Shown here: piece after piece, positions 33,821 through 45,340 of the stretch
How positions within the stretch are numbered: position 1 is the stretch's first letter
Layout: each line of letters begins with the position of its first letter
Notes under the pieces: model-generated
Told to the model about the DNA's origin: nothing
The model's database searches: none
What the model saw: the letters and a program-made list of their open reading frames with translations, nothing else
Position numbers and translations under genes: made by a program
Origin: Pomphorhynchus laevis
Lineage: Eukaryota; Acanthocephala; Palaeacanthocephala; Echinorhynchida; Pomphorhynchidae
Direction of reading: 5' to 3'
NCBI GenBank assembly: GCA_012934845.2
Contig: WNNJ02000469.1
Span: 186,001-250,000 of the forward strand
DNA: 64,000 nt

Positions 33821-33939
33821 AACGTAACGTGTGCTTGAAAAAAACTCTTAACTCTTAACTCTGTGCTTGAAAGAAACCAGAAATATGAACCGTCATGAAA
33901 TGTTCAACTGAATATCGCTTATCATCAATCACGTCATGA

Positions 33940-36900
33940 CACGTTATTATTATTTTAAAAGTGTTCTAGCTAATTACAAAAAGTTTAAAGTGTTCAAGTT
34001 AATTACAAATACTAACTACTTACAAATCGTCGTTATTGTAATGCCAAGGGGAAAACCTTACTCAGAGGTGAAATGTTGTGGTTGCAATGGGCCGAACGCA
34101 AAATGTAAATCTTGTAAATGCTGGAAGGCGGGCAAAAAATGTATTAACTGTGCGGCTACTAACTGTTCAAATCATGAATTGGATAAACCGTCTAATTACC
34201 AGGGCGTGAGATGTGATTATAAGAATGCAGCTGACAGAGAAGTTCTAAATAAACAAATCAATATTGCCGACGATCATGATCCTAGAACTCTTGAATACGT
34301 TGAAACGATCGGAGAAGCAGCAACAGAGCATAGTATAAGTGCTAATAATCAACAACAAGAAAGATACATCGTCGATTTTGATATTTATGCGATATATCAA
34401 GAAGTTATACACTGGTATCTAAATCATTTTAAACTACCGGCGTGTAACACAAGCAAGGAATTTATTGACTTACTAGCAGATTGCTTTAAAACGTTTAACC
34501 GAACAACATCTACCTCGGATAATTTTCTGAAACGAGCGACTGTATTATGTCAGTTAAAATTACAACGCATAAAGACTCGCAAGATAAGCTATATAAAGAA
34601 AACAATTGAAAGACGTTTCAAATTATGGAAGGTGCAACAATTAGGAAATTTATTAAAGGAAGCACGGTACTTGCAAAAGATGAAACAAGATGATTTTTAC
34701 TCTTGTGCACAACGTCATGCTCCGACCGTCCGGAGGGTAATAAATTTTATCGGAAATGGGCATGTAGCGAAAGCATCAAGAATGCTCAAAAATAATTCAG
34801 GCGGTGGAGTGATAACTTTAGAGGAAATAGTAAACAACAAAACGGTATCGCAGCACTTGGAAGATATGCACCCAACAGCGTCTGAAGGTCTTACTAATTT
34901 AAAATTGACTGCTCCAATGGACAGATGTGCTGAACATCACTCAATAAGATTTTTCAGCATGGATCATGAACGTATTATAAAAGCTGCAAGGCGAACACAT
35001 GGTTCGGCAGGTCCCTAAGGAGTCGACTTGGAAGGATGGAGATCATTTCTTACAGCATTTGGTATGACTTCAAGAAGATTAGCGTGCATGATAAGTGAAT
35101 TCGCCATCAAAATATCCACAGAGCACATTGAATCAAGTAGATTGGATGCGTATACGGTTAGTCGACTTATACCGCTGAACAAGAACCCGGAAGTCCGGCC
35201 GGTGGGAATTGGGGAAATGCTACGCAGGATAATAGGCCGAGCAATACTCGAACATATAGACGATAATTTAACAAATGTATGCGGATCTGTACAGCTATGT
35301 GCTGGACAATGCGGAGGGACCGAGATCGCCATACACACAGTTCGATCTTCCTTTTCAGCTTCCCCTGATAATTGCCTTCTTCTGCTGGATGCCAGAAACG
35401 CTTTTAACTCTGTTAATAGATCGCTTACCCTCGAAAATATGAAGTACATCTGCCCGCCCTTGAGTATAAATTTGAATAATACATACGCAAAGTCATCACA
35501 GTTAACAGTCGGTGGGATCTCTTTGATGTCAGCTGAAGGATTCAATCAAGGAGATCCTCTATCGATGGCAGCTTTTGCTGCCGCGTCCTTACCGTTTATC
35601 GAAAAGCTGAGACAAAATTCTCCTAGTGCTCAGCACTGTTGGTTCGCAGATGATGCTGCTTGCATAAGAAAAGCAGAAGATTTAATAACGGTGTGGGAGC
35701 TAGTAAAACGATATGGACCAGCTTACGGATACAACGTAAATCCAGAAAAGTGTGTAATTTTAACACGAGAAAATATTGGAGATACAAATCTTTTTGAGGA
35801 AACTGGATTACAGATCCGAACAGATGGAGTCAAATACCTAGGCAGTTATATTGGAACGAACAACTATGTTGAACATCAAGTGATGGAAAAAATTAGAGAA
35901 TTCAAGACGGACGTATCAAAACTAGACGATCTAATTACGGAGAATACTTTTGCGGCGTATCTTATGTTCAATAGAGTTTTCCAACACTAATGGACATATT
36001 TGAAGAGAACATGCGAGACAAAGATTGCATGGTTTAAACCTCTAGAAAATGAATTATCTCAAAACACAGTTACTCGGATACTTGGTATAGAAACTATGAA
36101 TGAAGAATCTAAATCAATAATTAATCTACCATATTTCCTAGGAGGTTTGGGATTAATGAACCTAGCTGCAAAAGGCGAGAATGAATATCGGGTTTCGTAC
36201 TCGATGTGCAAACCAAGCATCGATGGACTGAGAGGAAACGAACTACTTAATAAACAAAAAATATTACAAAATGAAGCGCATGATCAGAATAAGATTAAAC
36301 AAAAGCGGGATCAACTCAAAATTATTGATTCCTTGGAACGAGATCTTAGAACAATATTGAGAAACGCAAGTGTCAAAGGAGCCTCGGCTTGGCTTACTTC
36401 ACGAACTTATACGGATAACAGACTTCTGAACTCACAAGAGTTTGAAGATGCGATAGCAGTGCGATATGCATGGGAGCCTAAAACCCTAACTGGCTTTTGC
36501 ACATGTGGTATGGATTTAAATGTAACACATGCATTGTCGTGTAAATGTGAAGGTCTCAATTACATTAGACATAATATAGTAGTCGATGAAATTATCAAAC
36601 CGTTAAATGGGAGCTGTAAACTGGTGACGAAGGAACCTATATATTACATACAGTTCCGCATTCTATAGATTTTGACAGATCGACCACTACGAAAGATATA
36701 GAGGCCAGAGCTGATATTTGTTGCAATGGGCTATATGGGAATATCTGGGGGCGGTCCTATATGGACGTGTGTGTCTTCAACAATTTAGCACCTTCATATT
36801 CCTTAGAGCGCATGACTGATCCATTTACATACTACGAAAGTCGAAAAATCGCAAAGTACGCAGAAGGAATTACAAGAATTGAGCAAGCGGCATTCCACCC

Positions 36901-37215
36901 GATGATTTTCTCGACAGTTGGAGGAATAGGTCCTGTAGCAAACAGTGTGATTAAGTGGATTGCCACTAGATTGGCAGAAAAAGACGTAGATAGGTATGAT
37001 GACTGTATAAGAAGAATAAGAACAAACATTTCGATATCTATTGTAAAATCAGTGTCTATGACGTTAAGGAAGAGAAATTACAAAAGTTTCAATCACAACT
37101 GAGTAATAAAGATTATAACGAAGATATAAGGACAAAAATATTATATTCTGACATTTATAAGAACCATTTGAGGGTAACTACTAATTTGTAAATAATATTT
37201 TGATGTTATTAAAAA
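33940..37215 (+). mobile_element. Family D LINE copy A (R2-like, RLE type)
   Basis: A near full-length single-ORF LINE with a Cys-rich N terminus, RT, CCHC knuckle and C-terminal restriction-like endonuclease. The 5' leader has GTGTTCAAGTTAATTACA, and the 3' end has AAGAACCATTTGAGGGTAAC before an AT-rich tail. The frame has two stops (35016-35018 and 35988-35990) and a frameshift near 36650, so it is recently dead. Copies B (58-61 kb), C (37.3-37.7 kb) and a 3' scrap (49.3 kb) are in the window. Confidence 0.9.
34041..37102 (+). pseudogene. Family D polyprotein: Cys-rich, RT, zinc knuckle, RLE
   Basis: The start at 34041 (MPRGKPYSEVKCCGCNG) is chosen because copy B begins with the same MPRG...CNG sequence. 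Order: a CxC-rich N terminus (CKSCKCWKAGKKCINC), a helical region, the motif GSAGP then GVDLEGW, RPVGIGEMLRRIIGRAI, the A motif [13 protein letters not shown], the B motif GFNQGDPLSMAAFA, the C motif CWFADDAAC, a knuckle CTCGMDLNVTHALSC, and an endonuclease with RSYMDVCVFNNLAPSYS, YYESRKIAKY and FHPMIFSTVGGIG. R2-type elements use this PD-(D/E)xK nuclease to cut their target. The two stops replace S and probably W relative to copy B, and the nuclease is in a shifted frame. Confidence 0.85.
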
Positions 37216-37264
37216 AACTTGATAATTATTATTTAATTTACTTGTATGATACAAATTACACTGT

Positions 37265-37714
37265 TATAACACTGCTATTATTTAATTACATTTACAAGGT
37301 TACCCGCTAATGTCCCATAAAAACAATATGTTTGAAACCATTTTGAATTGGGTTGTTTCTGGTAGATCGTGCTAACCGAACGCACATCGACGAAACCCTA
37401 GCCAATGCAAATCCGATTCTACATCGAAGGAAATTAATGCATTCATTTTAATGGAGGGACGATCTGGAAGCTCTGAGCTGCGCGATCCGTTTTAACACTT
37501 TCGACACAGAAGTTCCAGTGCCCCCATTCGCAGCAAAAATCATAGGCACAAAGTGCGCTCTCTCGATACGCCCAACCCTTTCACCATATTTAGCTCGTTT
37601 TCGTTGTTCATGATACATAAATTTGAATGAGACAAGACCAGCTGAATAGGATGGGGCAAGATGATAAAACACATTGATGTCCAGTAAGGACCGCTCCGTA
37701 CCATCACCTACCAA
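37265..37714 (-). mobile_element. Family D LINE copy C, endonuclease and 3' end only
   Basis: The open piece 37714-37448 holds the endonuclease end: RSLLDINVFYHLAPSYS, MYHEQRKRAKYGERV and FVPMIFAANGGTG. The 3' region near 37300-37330 carries ACATTAGCGGGTAACC, parallel to the conserved 3' motif of copies A and B. It is 5'-truncated and lies tail to tail with copy A. Confidence 0.8.
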
Positions 37715-37715
37715 T

Positions 37716-37990
37716 TTATTATTTTATAATTATATTAAATACATATAATCAGATAGTTGATTTGATTATTTATTATTCACACTGTTAGGTAAAGTTTGTT
37801 TAAGCTGAAATTAATTTTTTTAAATAATAATTTATTATTCATTTGGTACAATATGAAATTAATATAAAACCAAAAAGAGTGCATATTTTTTAATAAAATA
37901 GATGCTAGCTGTTAATTTCTTGTAAACATCAAAATTAAAATTTCTTTTTAATTACTTTTTCTGAAATTTTTCTCGATATTTTAACCGATA
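37716..37990. other. AT-rich spacer, 3' flank of eIF4A-like gene
   Basis: It holds ATCAGATAGTTGATTTGATTA (37750-37770), a member of the short repeat also seen at 44.2, 44.4 and 45.6 kb. The minus strand has AATAAA-like strings near 37830 that could serve the eIF4A-like gene. Confidence 0.4.
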
Positions 37991-37993
37991 AAC

Positions 37994-39208
37994 TTAGATT
38001 AATAGCTCACTAACGTTCATCGGCATCACTTCAATTGTTGTTTTGTAGAATTCTTCAAGTGATTTTAATGTAGATTGGTCTTCATTAGTTACAAAATTAA
38101 TAACGATACCTTTTCTGTTAAATCTTCCTCCTCGACCTATACGATGTATATAGCTTTCACGGTCTTTAGGTAGATCATAGTTAATAACTAACGACACCTG
38201 ATGAACGTCAATCCCACCAGCCAGAAGATCCGTGGTTATTAGAAATCTAGATGAACCCAGAAGAAATTTGGACATAATTTCATTTTGTTTTTCCTCTGGC
38301 ATTTCTTCATGGATTGCGGACACAAGGTGTTCACGTATTGTCATCTCATTCATCAACCATTCAACCATACGTTTAGTATTACAAAATATAACCGATCGCG
38401 TCACTTGTAAGCTTTTATATAAGTCACACATATTAGCTAGCTTATTTTCATTTCGTTCAACGGTAACGTAAAATTGTTTAATGCCCTCAAGCGTAAGCTC
38501 TTCCTTCTTTACCAGAATTCGAATAGGATCAGACATAAATGCATTAGTAAATTCCAGCACGCTCTCCGGCAAAGTGGCAGACATCAAAACAACCTGTAGA
38601 TTGTCGTTCATCACGTGAAATATGTTGTATGTTTGATTTTTAAATCCTTTAGACAGCATTTTATCAGCCTCATCAAGGATAAATAGACGAATGCTTTTAG
38701 CATTAAGTACACCACGACTTATCATATCAAGTACTCTGCCAGGTGTGCCGACTACAACTTGCACTCCAACCTTAAGTATACTAAGATCTGTATCAATGCT
38801 TGTACCACCAGTGCAAGAATGACATCTAATATCTAGATAATTCCCTAATTTCAAAACAAAACTTTGAATTTGTTTAGCCAAATCGCGGGTTGGTGCGAGT
38901 ATTAAAGCCTGACATTTAGAGCTTCGACTATCTATACCTTGTAATGCTGCTATAGTATAAGTCGCTGTTTTACCAGTACCAGATTGAGCTTGAACAATAA
39001 CGTCACGCCCCTTGATAATTGGCATAATCGCTCTTTGTTGAATAGCTGATGGAGTTTTTAAACCATAAGCGTATATTCCTGTGAGTAAAGGTTCTCTTAG
39101 ATTCATTGCGTCAAACGAAGAAACGGATTCGTCATAGTTTGATTCTATCATTGCACCTGACGACTGCATTGAAGAAAATTGATCAAAATCATATGCGGCT
39201 GAGGTCAT
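37994..39208 (-). CDS. eIF4A: eIF4A-like DEAD-box RNA helicase, intact single exon
   Basis: The 404-residue protein has the full length and motif set of eIF4A, the ATP-dependent helicase that unwinds mRNA 5' leaders in the eIF4F complex: Q motif ([11 protein letters not shown]), I AQSGTGKT (74-81), Ia PTRDLA (106), Ib TPGR (155), II DEAD (179), III SAT (210), [19 protein letters not shown] (325) and [11 protein letters not shown] (355). It is clearly closer to eIF4A1/2 than to other DEAD-box families but diverged across its length. Unusual changes are PTREL to PTRDL, LLARGID to LLAGGID and GRFGRKG to GRFNRKG. There are no introns or stops. This suggests a retrogene or fast-evolving paralogue; the lost motif V arginine makes normal activity uncertain. 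Confidence 0.9.
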   Translation of the reverse strand: MTSAAYDFDQFSSMQSSGAMIESNYDESVSSFDAMNLREPLLTGIYAYGLKTPSAIQQRAIMPIIKGRDVIVQAQSGTGKTATYTIAALQGIDSRSSKCQALILAPTRDLAKQIQSFVLKLGNYLDIRCHSCTGGTSIDTDLSILKVGVQVVVGTPGRVLDMISRGVLNAKSIRLFILDEADKMLSKGFKNQTYNIFHVMNDNLQVVLMSATLPESVLEFTNAFMSDPIRILVKKEELTLEGIKQFYVTVERNENKLANMCDLYKSLQVTRSVIFCNTKRMVEWLMNEMTIREHLVSAIHEEMPEEKQNEIMSKFLLGSSRFLITTDLLAGGIDVHQVSLVINYDLPKDRESYIHRIGRGGRFNRKGIVINFVTNEDQSTLKSLEEFYKTTIEVMPMNVSELLI

Positions 39209-39480
39209 TTTATCTAAGATAAAGTATATTACAAAAATAAAATAATGGATCTTAAAGTGTGTTAATAAAAATATTTTCTAAAATAAAAAACGTAATCATA
39301 ATGGCACACATTTGTTCATCCAACAAAACCTTTTCAACAGATTTAATATGAAAAAAATAATTTCAGATAAATCAATAATTTATTTTGTAAGAAATATCAC
39401 AATATCAACAACAATTTATAGACAAAAAACAAATAATACACAAGATTTTTACTGTCAACCACTAGTCCGGGAATCGGTTC
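39209..39480. other. AT-rich region upstream of eIF4A-like gene
   Basis: Presumed promoter side of the minus-strand gene. No specific promoter element was identified. Confidence 0.4.
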
Positions 39481-39601
39481 GTAGAGGCAGTTCACGAAAC
39501 AAACCACTCCAGACATTGTGATCCTGGGTGACAGACAACGAGTTTAGCCTAAGGCAGTTTTCGGCAAGTTTCGAGATTTGATCTCTCCACGGTATCAAGA
39601 T

Positions 39602-41014
39602 CTACCTCGAGGTCTCTTTCCAGGGTCCAGACTGGATAACCCTTCGAGGAAGGCGATCCCTAGACATCCTCAGAACGTGTCCTAGCCACCTCAACTGACT
39701 TTCTTCGATGTGGATAAGCAGCGACTTCACTCCGAGTTCATACCGGATGACTGAATTCCTAATCTTATCTCTAGGGCTTAGACCGGCCACACTGCGAAGG
39801 AACCTCATTTTGGTCGTCTGTGTCCGAGATATCATTCTTTCTGTCATAACCCTAAGTTCATGACCATAGGTTAATATAGGAACGAAGATTGTGTGGTAAA
39901 CCGAAAGCTTCGTCCGAAGACTCAACTTCAGCTTCACTACGACAGACCTGTACAAAGAACGCATTGATGTGTTAGCTGCACAAATCTGCTTCTCAATGTC
40001 CTTGATATTCATGCCGTCCCTCGATAACAATAACACAATATACTTAAAATCCTCCACATCAGGAAGAAGATTTTCCCAAATCCGGATTGACATTAGTATC
40101 TGAATCCGAAACGAACACATAGAGACAGTCTTGAAGGTACAAACTAACATCCCTGCCGCCTAAAATTCTATCGTGAATCGATCTAGTAAGAATTGTATGT
40201 CCTCAGGACAAGAAGCGAACAAAACAACGTCATCTGCAAAAAGCAGAGATGGTATCCTGATGGATCCGAGCTGAAGATCGACATCCGTCAGAGCAGCTTG
40301 TCTCGAATTTTGTCCATGCAAACAAGGAACAAAAGTGGAAACAAATGACAACCATGACGAAGCCCAACGCCTACTGGAAATGATTCAGACTTCCTACCTG
40401 GAACACGAACACAACTCATACTTTGTTCATACATAAAAGCCACAGCTACATGAAGATAGTTTGGTACTTTATACTCCCTTAGTACCTCCCACAACCTCTT
40501 TTGCAGAACTCAGTCTAACGCCTTCTCCAAATCTACACAACACATGTAGACCGGTTAAGAGAACTCCCAATACTGTTTAAGGATAATTGAGAGTAAAGAG
40601 CTGATCCGTAATTTCACGACCTGAACGAAAGCCGCATTGTTCCTCTTGCAACAGTCCATCAACTATAGGCCGTATTCTTAATTCAAGAATCCTAGCAAAT
40701 AGCTTACCAGTCTCGCTCAGAAGAGTGATGCCCCGATAATTAATACACACTCTTCGGTCACCTTTCTTAAAGATCGGTACCATCACCTCAGTTCGCCACT
40801 CACTTGGAACTATGCCCGACTTCAATGCAACGTTGTAGATCTGTGTTAGCAATCTAATGGCAACAACGTCGAGAGCCTTTAAAGATTCAGGTCGAATCTC
40901 GTCTACTCCAGAAGACTTGCCATTACGAAGTTTTTTAACAACAGCAATGACCTCTTCCAAAAAGATGAGCTCTTTCGTTGGTTCTAAAAGCTCTACTTCT
41001 ACAAGAGAAGGCAT
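39602..41014 (-). pseudogene. RT of family E LINE
   Basis: 41014-40577 carries NGKSSGVDEIRPESLKAL, WRTEVMVPIFKKGDRR and NYRGITLLSETGKLFARIL with QEEQCGFRSGR. The A motif lies in a damaged interval (about 40530-40500). 40351-40160 has the C motif LLFADDVVLFAS. 40150-39602 is the thumb with ILTYGHELRVM and RWLGHVLRMSRDRLP. The frames differ, so there is no continuous protein. Confidence 0.8.
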
Positions 41015-41569
41015 ATCGATCGAATTAAGGAGACTCCTAAAATGCTCTTTCCATCAACCAAAAATATTTTCAATATCAGTCAGCATAGATCCTCTCTTGT
41101 TATATACAGTTTGAGAGTTTTCTGCTTTCCAACATGAAGGTTCCTGATCGTCCTTCAGAACATCTTCGAAGCTGACCTATAATCAAGTTCTAAGTGCTCT
41201 CCAAACATCTCCAAAGCCACCTTCTTCGCTTCAGTAATTGCTCGAGCTGAAGCTATCTTTGTCCTTCGGTACTTGTCTACAGCTTCCACTAATTTATCTA
41301 ACCAAGTTGCCTTATAAGCCAGCTTCTTCTTTTGGACGAAATCTCTAACTGTTGACGTTCATTAAGCAGTTCGAGTATTTCCTCCGCGACAAGCACCTAA
41401 ACCCTTCAAGCTACAACTTTTCACAGTTGATTTGGCAAGCGATCTGAACATCTCTTATTCCTGATCAATGCTCTTCACCTCTTCTGATTAAAAAGAAATC
41501 CTCACGGATGTAGGCAGCAAAACGTTCTTTGACAAAAACATTTGCTATACGCTACCAGCACAAACTCAC

Positions 41570-42280
41570 TCAACGTTTGGGTTTACCAAACTTGTCTAGC
41601 ATCCGATCTGGCTTTCGAAGTTTACTAACTACAATATAGTGATCGATTGACAGCTCAGCCCCTCTATTCACACGAGTGTCCAGAACATAACGTCGCAGAT
41701 CAGAGGAAACGATTACAAAATCGATCATTGATCTTTGACTGAGAGAATCCTGATGCATATGCATCTATGTATCTCCTTATGTTCAAACATGGTGTTGGTT
41801 ACGCACAAATTGTTACGAAAACAAAAGTGCAATAATTCAACACCACTCGCGTTAATATCGGAGTCCGTTCTTCCCCAGCACTTCCTTCCAAGTGCTACTG
41901 TCGCTACCAACATGAGCATTGAAGTCACTTAATAAAACGAGGAAATCTCTAACAGGAGTACTATCAAGTAGAGCCTGAAGATCTTCCAAGAAGGCTGCGT
42001 ATTCCGAGATAACGTCGGGAACATACGAACACACAACAAATATCCACTTTCCCTCTTTGATTAAAAGTCTCAGAGACGCCGACCTTCCGTTCACTGGGTT
42101 AAACCTCTCTGCAACGATCGACAACCAGGGACTTGCTAGTATCGCTAAATACGATTGTCGTCGCTTTCCATTAATAACTCCCGAATAGTTCAAGGTCCAA
42201 CCTTGATTTAAAAGTTTAGTTCCAGTTCCAGAATAGTGAAGAGAAGTCACTCCGACTATTTCAAGACCAAAGCGGCCCAT
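41570..42280 (-). pseudogene. Endonuclease of family E LINE
   Basis: Pieces 42280-41852, 41928-41725 and 41764-41570 together show the APE fold landmarks: VGVTSLHYSG, VVCSYVPDV, LLSDFNAHVGSD (catalytic D and N), FCFRNNLCVTNTMF and LSIDHYIVVSKL, corresponding to the SDH motif. The overlaps of the pieces in different frames show two frameshifts. Confidence 0.75.
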
Positions 42281-42330
42281 CTCTTCAACTAATTAAGGTT
42301 TCTATCTCGCCAGCGAGATGTCATTTCACG

Positions 42331-42545
42331 TTCCTACATGAAAGCTTGTCCGCTTTGTATGTTGATGCACATTTCGCTGTTTCCGTACATCTGGAGGGTC
42401 ATACGGCACCCGACAATGAAAATTCCAGCGGTCAGTGGTGAGTTGTACGATATCACAATATCGTACAACTCACCACGATATTGTACAATATTTTGTGTAC
42501 AATATCGTACGCACAAATTAATTTTAGAAAATTAATAAAATTAAT
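42331..42545. repeat. Hairpin sequence with perfect 19 bp arms
   Basis: GTGGTGAGTTGTACGATAT pairs with its exact complement across a four-base loop (about 42433-42474). A second TTGTACAATAT/ATATTGTACA type repeat follows to about 42505. This could be a miniature transposon end. Confidence 0.65.
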
Positions 42546-42554
42546 ATATGGGTG

Positions 42555-43070
42555 TTAAATATTGGAATTCAAATATTTAATTAAAATCAGCAATGAACAA
42601 CTCTTTTATTTATACGTTTCGATTACAAAGATCTTAAATATTATAATGAATCAAAGTTATTTAAAGGTAGGGACATCTATATTTAGACAAATAAAAGGTA
42701 TTTTAATGGGAGATAATATTAGCCCAATTAAAGCTGACTTGTTTTAAAGCTTTATAGAATATGAATTTGTTCATAACTGTGTAAAAACTAAATCTAAACA
42801 ATATAAATATATGAAATATATGTTTTGATACAATAATGATATATCTGTATTTCAACCAAATAATTTTTATTCAATGGGCGAACAAATTTATACATGCAGC
42901 CTCATTCTGAATAAAACCAATATTAATGATAAAGAAGGTAAACAAATACAAATCGCTAATGTCAATTCTAATGTATTTAGAATTGAATGTATATTCTAAT
43001 GTATAAGAATTGCAACAATATGTAATGATATTGGCTTTCTTCAAAATCATTTGAATAATTTAATATAATT
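42555..43070 (+). mobile_element. Penelope-like element fragment (type P1), RT palm and thumb
   Basis: The motif FRQIKGILMGDNISPIKADL is the Penelope-like B motif (GxxMGxxxSP). Downstream come a degenerate catalytic region, then NFYSMGEQIYTC and a thumb-like RIATICNDIGF. The last 50 bases resemble the final bases of the window. It is a fragment, broken, with no nuclease domain. Confidence 0.65.
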
Positions 43071-43196
43071 AAAATAATATATATAAAATATATATTATTT
43101 ATAATATATATAAATTATATATTTATAAATAATATAATTTAAAATCATTTAAATAATTTAATTCTTTTCACTAGTTAAAAAATTGTCTTGATTGTT
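43071..43196. repeat. TA-rich low-complexity DNA
   Basis: Near-pure A/T with TATATAAAT motifs; nothing coding. Confidence 0.8.
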
Positions 43197-43199
43197 AGA

Positions 43200-43486
43200 T
43201 ACTTACAACGCTCAACGACTTTCAGACGCTCAACGACTTTCAGGCGCTCAACGACTTTCATGCGCTCAACGACTTTCAGACCTCAACGACTTCCAGACGC
43301 TTAACGACTTTCAGACGCTCAATGACTTTCAGACGCTCAACGACTTTCAGACGATCAACGACTTTCATACACTCAACGACTTTCAGACGCTCAACGACTT
43401 TCACACGCTCAACGACTTTCACACGCTCAACGACTTTCAGACGCTCAACGACTGAAAGTCGTTTAGCGTCTGAAAGTCGTTTAGCT
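43200..43486. repeat. 18 bp minisatellite ending in an inverted unit pair
   Basis: About 14 head-to-tail units close to ACGCTCAACGACTTTCAG run from 43200 to about 43453. The final two units (43454-43486) are inverted (GAAAGTCGTTTAGCGTCT), so the array ends in a fold-back. The reading frame through it is a repeat artefact. Confidence 0.9.
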
Positions 43487-43719
43487 CAACTGATGTAGAT
43501 CCATATTCTGTAGGGTCGCTTCTAATGAGCAAATTGCCGCCTCATGATCGACATTCGTACACAGTGCAGTGCAGTAAAATCGATCGTCGTAACGCGATCA
43601 AGACTAGTTCAACAGCGCGTTACGACGATCGATTTCATTGCACTGTCTACGAATGTCGATAATGAGGCAGCAATTCACCCATTAGAAGCGACTCTACAGA
43701 ATGTGGATCTACATCAGTT
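43487..43719. repeat. ~105 bp inverted repeat made of Penelope-like RT sequence
   Basis: Left arm about 43487-43594 and right arm 43614-43719 are inverted copies (shared ends AACTGATGTAGATCCA; centre ATCGATCGTCGTAACGCG) with a spacer of about 20 bases. The right arm is the beginning of the type P2 RT fragment, so a piece of the element was duplicated head to head. Small differences between the arms show some age. Confidence 0.85.
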
Positions 43720-44089
43720 CGGTCTTAGCCTCCGAATCGACGATATCACGCAAATAGTTAGAACATTACTAAGGTGTGACATTTTTAAGTGCGACAATCA
43801 ATTTGATCAGCAAATCAAAGGACTTTCAATGGGTAATTGTCTCGCACCAATCCTGGAGAACGTGTATCCAAATACATGGAGATCATGTATTTGAATAGGC
43901 TTGAGAACACATTTATCTATAACAATGAATCCCTCGCACGTCAAATCATGCATTACTATCGCTAAATAGACGACGTCCTTATTGTACATGATACGAATCT
44001 ATACCGCCAAACGTTAATTGACACTTTTAATACAATGAATAAAAATCGTCATTTGACCGCTGAATTACGTCTGCTGATACGGATAGATA

Positions 44090-44440
44090 CGTACCATTTT
44101 TCAATTTTTTATTTTAACTTGATTTTAATTATAAAAAATCTAAAAACAATTATTAATTTTATTATTTAATTATTAAATTTTGATTTAGCATTATTGTTTT
44201 GTTTATTTTATAATTATATTAAATACGTAGACTCAGTTAGCTGATTTGATAAGATAAAAACTAAAAAAAATAATTAAAATAGATAAATACATAAAATATT
44301 GTTTATTATTTATCAATATTTTATCAATATTTTATTATTTAAAATATTGTTTATTATGTTCTTTTTTAATTGTATTAAATACGCAGACTCAGTTAGCTGA
44401 TTTGATTCTTAAACGTCGCGTTTGACCAAAACAATATAAA
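44090..44440. repeat. AT-rich insert with repeated ~30 bp motif
   Basis: The motif AGACTCAGTTAGCTGATTTG preceded by TTAAATACG occurs at about 44216-44246 and 44372-44405. Related copies lie at 37735-37765 and 45586-45616. Between them is low-complexity A/T sequence. It appears to be inserted into the P2 element. Confidence 0.7.
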
Positions 44441-44512
44441 ATATTATGAACGGTTTCAGAAGCCAGCGAAGTTGAATCTCACGCTACATAAAAGACAGCA
44501 CATCCATACAGT

Positions 44513-45262
44513 GTGAAGAGGGTTATCTACCTCAACATGCTGCAAACAACGCGAATGTGCACTAATGATTGTGAAGTAGCGCAAGATAAATTTAGAAAAA
44601 TCGACTTGATGTTCAAAGAAAGAAAATACACGCATAGTGGCCTTAGGAATATGAAAAATAAGAAACGCCCTAACAGAGCACAGCGACCATCGCGTAGCTC
44701 AGCAATCCTAAAGATCCCTTTTATAAGCGACGCTTTCACAAGCAAAGTGAACCGTTTGGTCAAACGATGCAACATAGACGTTCACATAATTCACGGGAAT
44801 ACCGGGAACTTAGGAAAAAGATTAATTCGAAGTCGCTTTCATGAGGAGCCGTCGCCATGCACGAGATCTTGTCCGATCCTTGATCATAAAAGCAAACACT
44901 ATGAAGTTTCATTGTGCATCCAACGAAATGTGGTCTACGAAATCTTTTGTGACGAATGTGCTGATTCAGGCAAGAGTGTCAGCTACATAGGAGAAACACT
45001 GCGACCTGTGTCTGAACGGCTTAATGAACATTTAAGAGCGGAGCCCCTCAGAGCCTTCCTACGCCAGTAACACATGGGCCACGCATTATGCACAACAACA
45101 TCCTAATGTGCAACTAAAGTGCAGCGCAAGAGTAATTTACAGAGCAGATAACGAGGTATCACGGAAACTAATGGAGGCGATCCTGATAGCAAGTTCGGAT
45201 AGCGACACCAGCTTAAACAATAAAGAAGAAGCAGTGGCCTGGCTCCACTCGATGATATGACG
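44513..45262 (+). pseudogene. GIY-YIG endonuclease domain of type P2 element
   Basis: The region includes KIPFISDAFTSKVNRLVKR, a Cys-containing stretch (CTRSCPILDHKSKHYEVSLC) and then NVVYEIFCDECADSG, SYIGETLRPVSERLNEH. Here VVYEI corresponds to GIY, SYIGET to YIG, and R and E follow in the expected helix. In Penelope-like elements this nuclease nicks target DNA. It belongs to a different subgroup from the P1 element at 52-54 kb, where the nuclease comes first. Confidence 0.8.
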
Positions 45263-45340
45263 TAATTTCGTCGTTCGTTTCGTTGTTTTTTGTTTTGTAT
45301 CTTTTTAAATTTTGTAACGCTCTTCAATGTGTTTTATGTA

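Larger units (their letters stand above)
39481..42330 (-). mobile_element. Family E LINE (RTE-like APE element), broken
   Basis: The minus strand carries an endonuclease of the type often mislabelled craniofacial development protein 2 (42280-41570 in three frames), then RT pieces 41014-40577, 40494-40288, 40351-40160 and 40150-39602. At least five frame changes or stops separate them, so it is an old copy. The assignment to an RTE-like group rests on endonuclease and thumb motifs such as SQLRWLGHVLRM. Confidence 0.8.

Noticed and set aside
41852-42280. Host craniofacial development protein 2-like gene
   Set aside because: This label is a known misannotation of LINE endonucleases; an RT follows on the same strand.
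43192-43455. Repeat protein frame (DAQRLS/LNDFQT units)
   Set aside because: The 18 bp unit keeps the frame open; no sign of selection.
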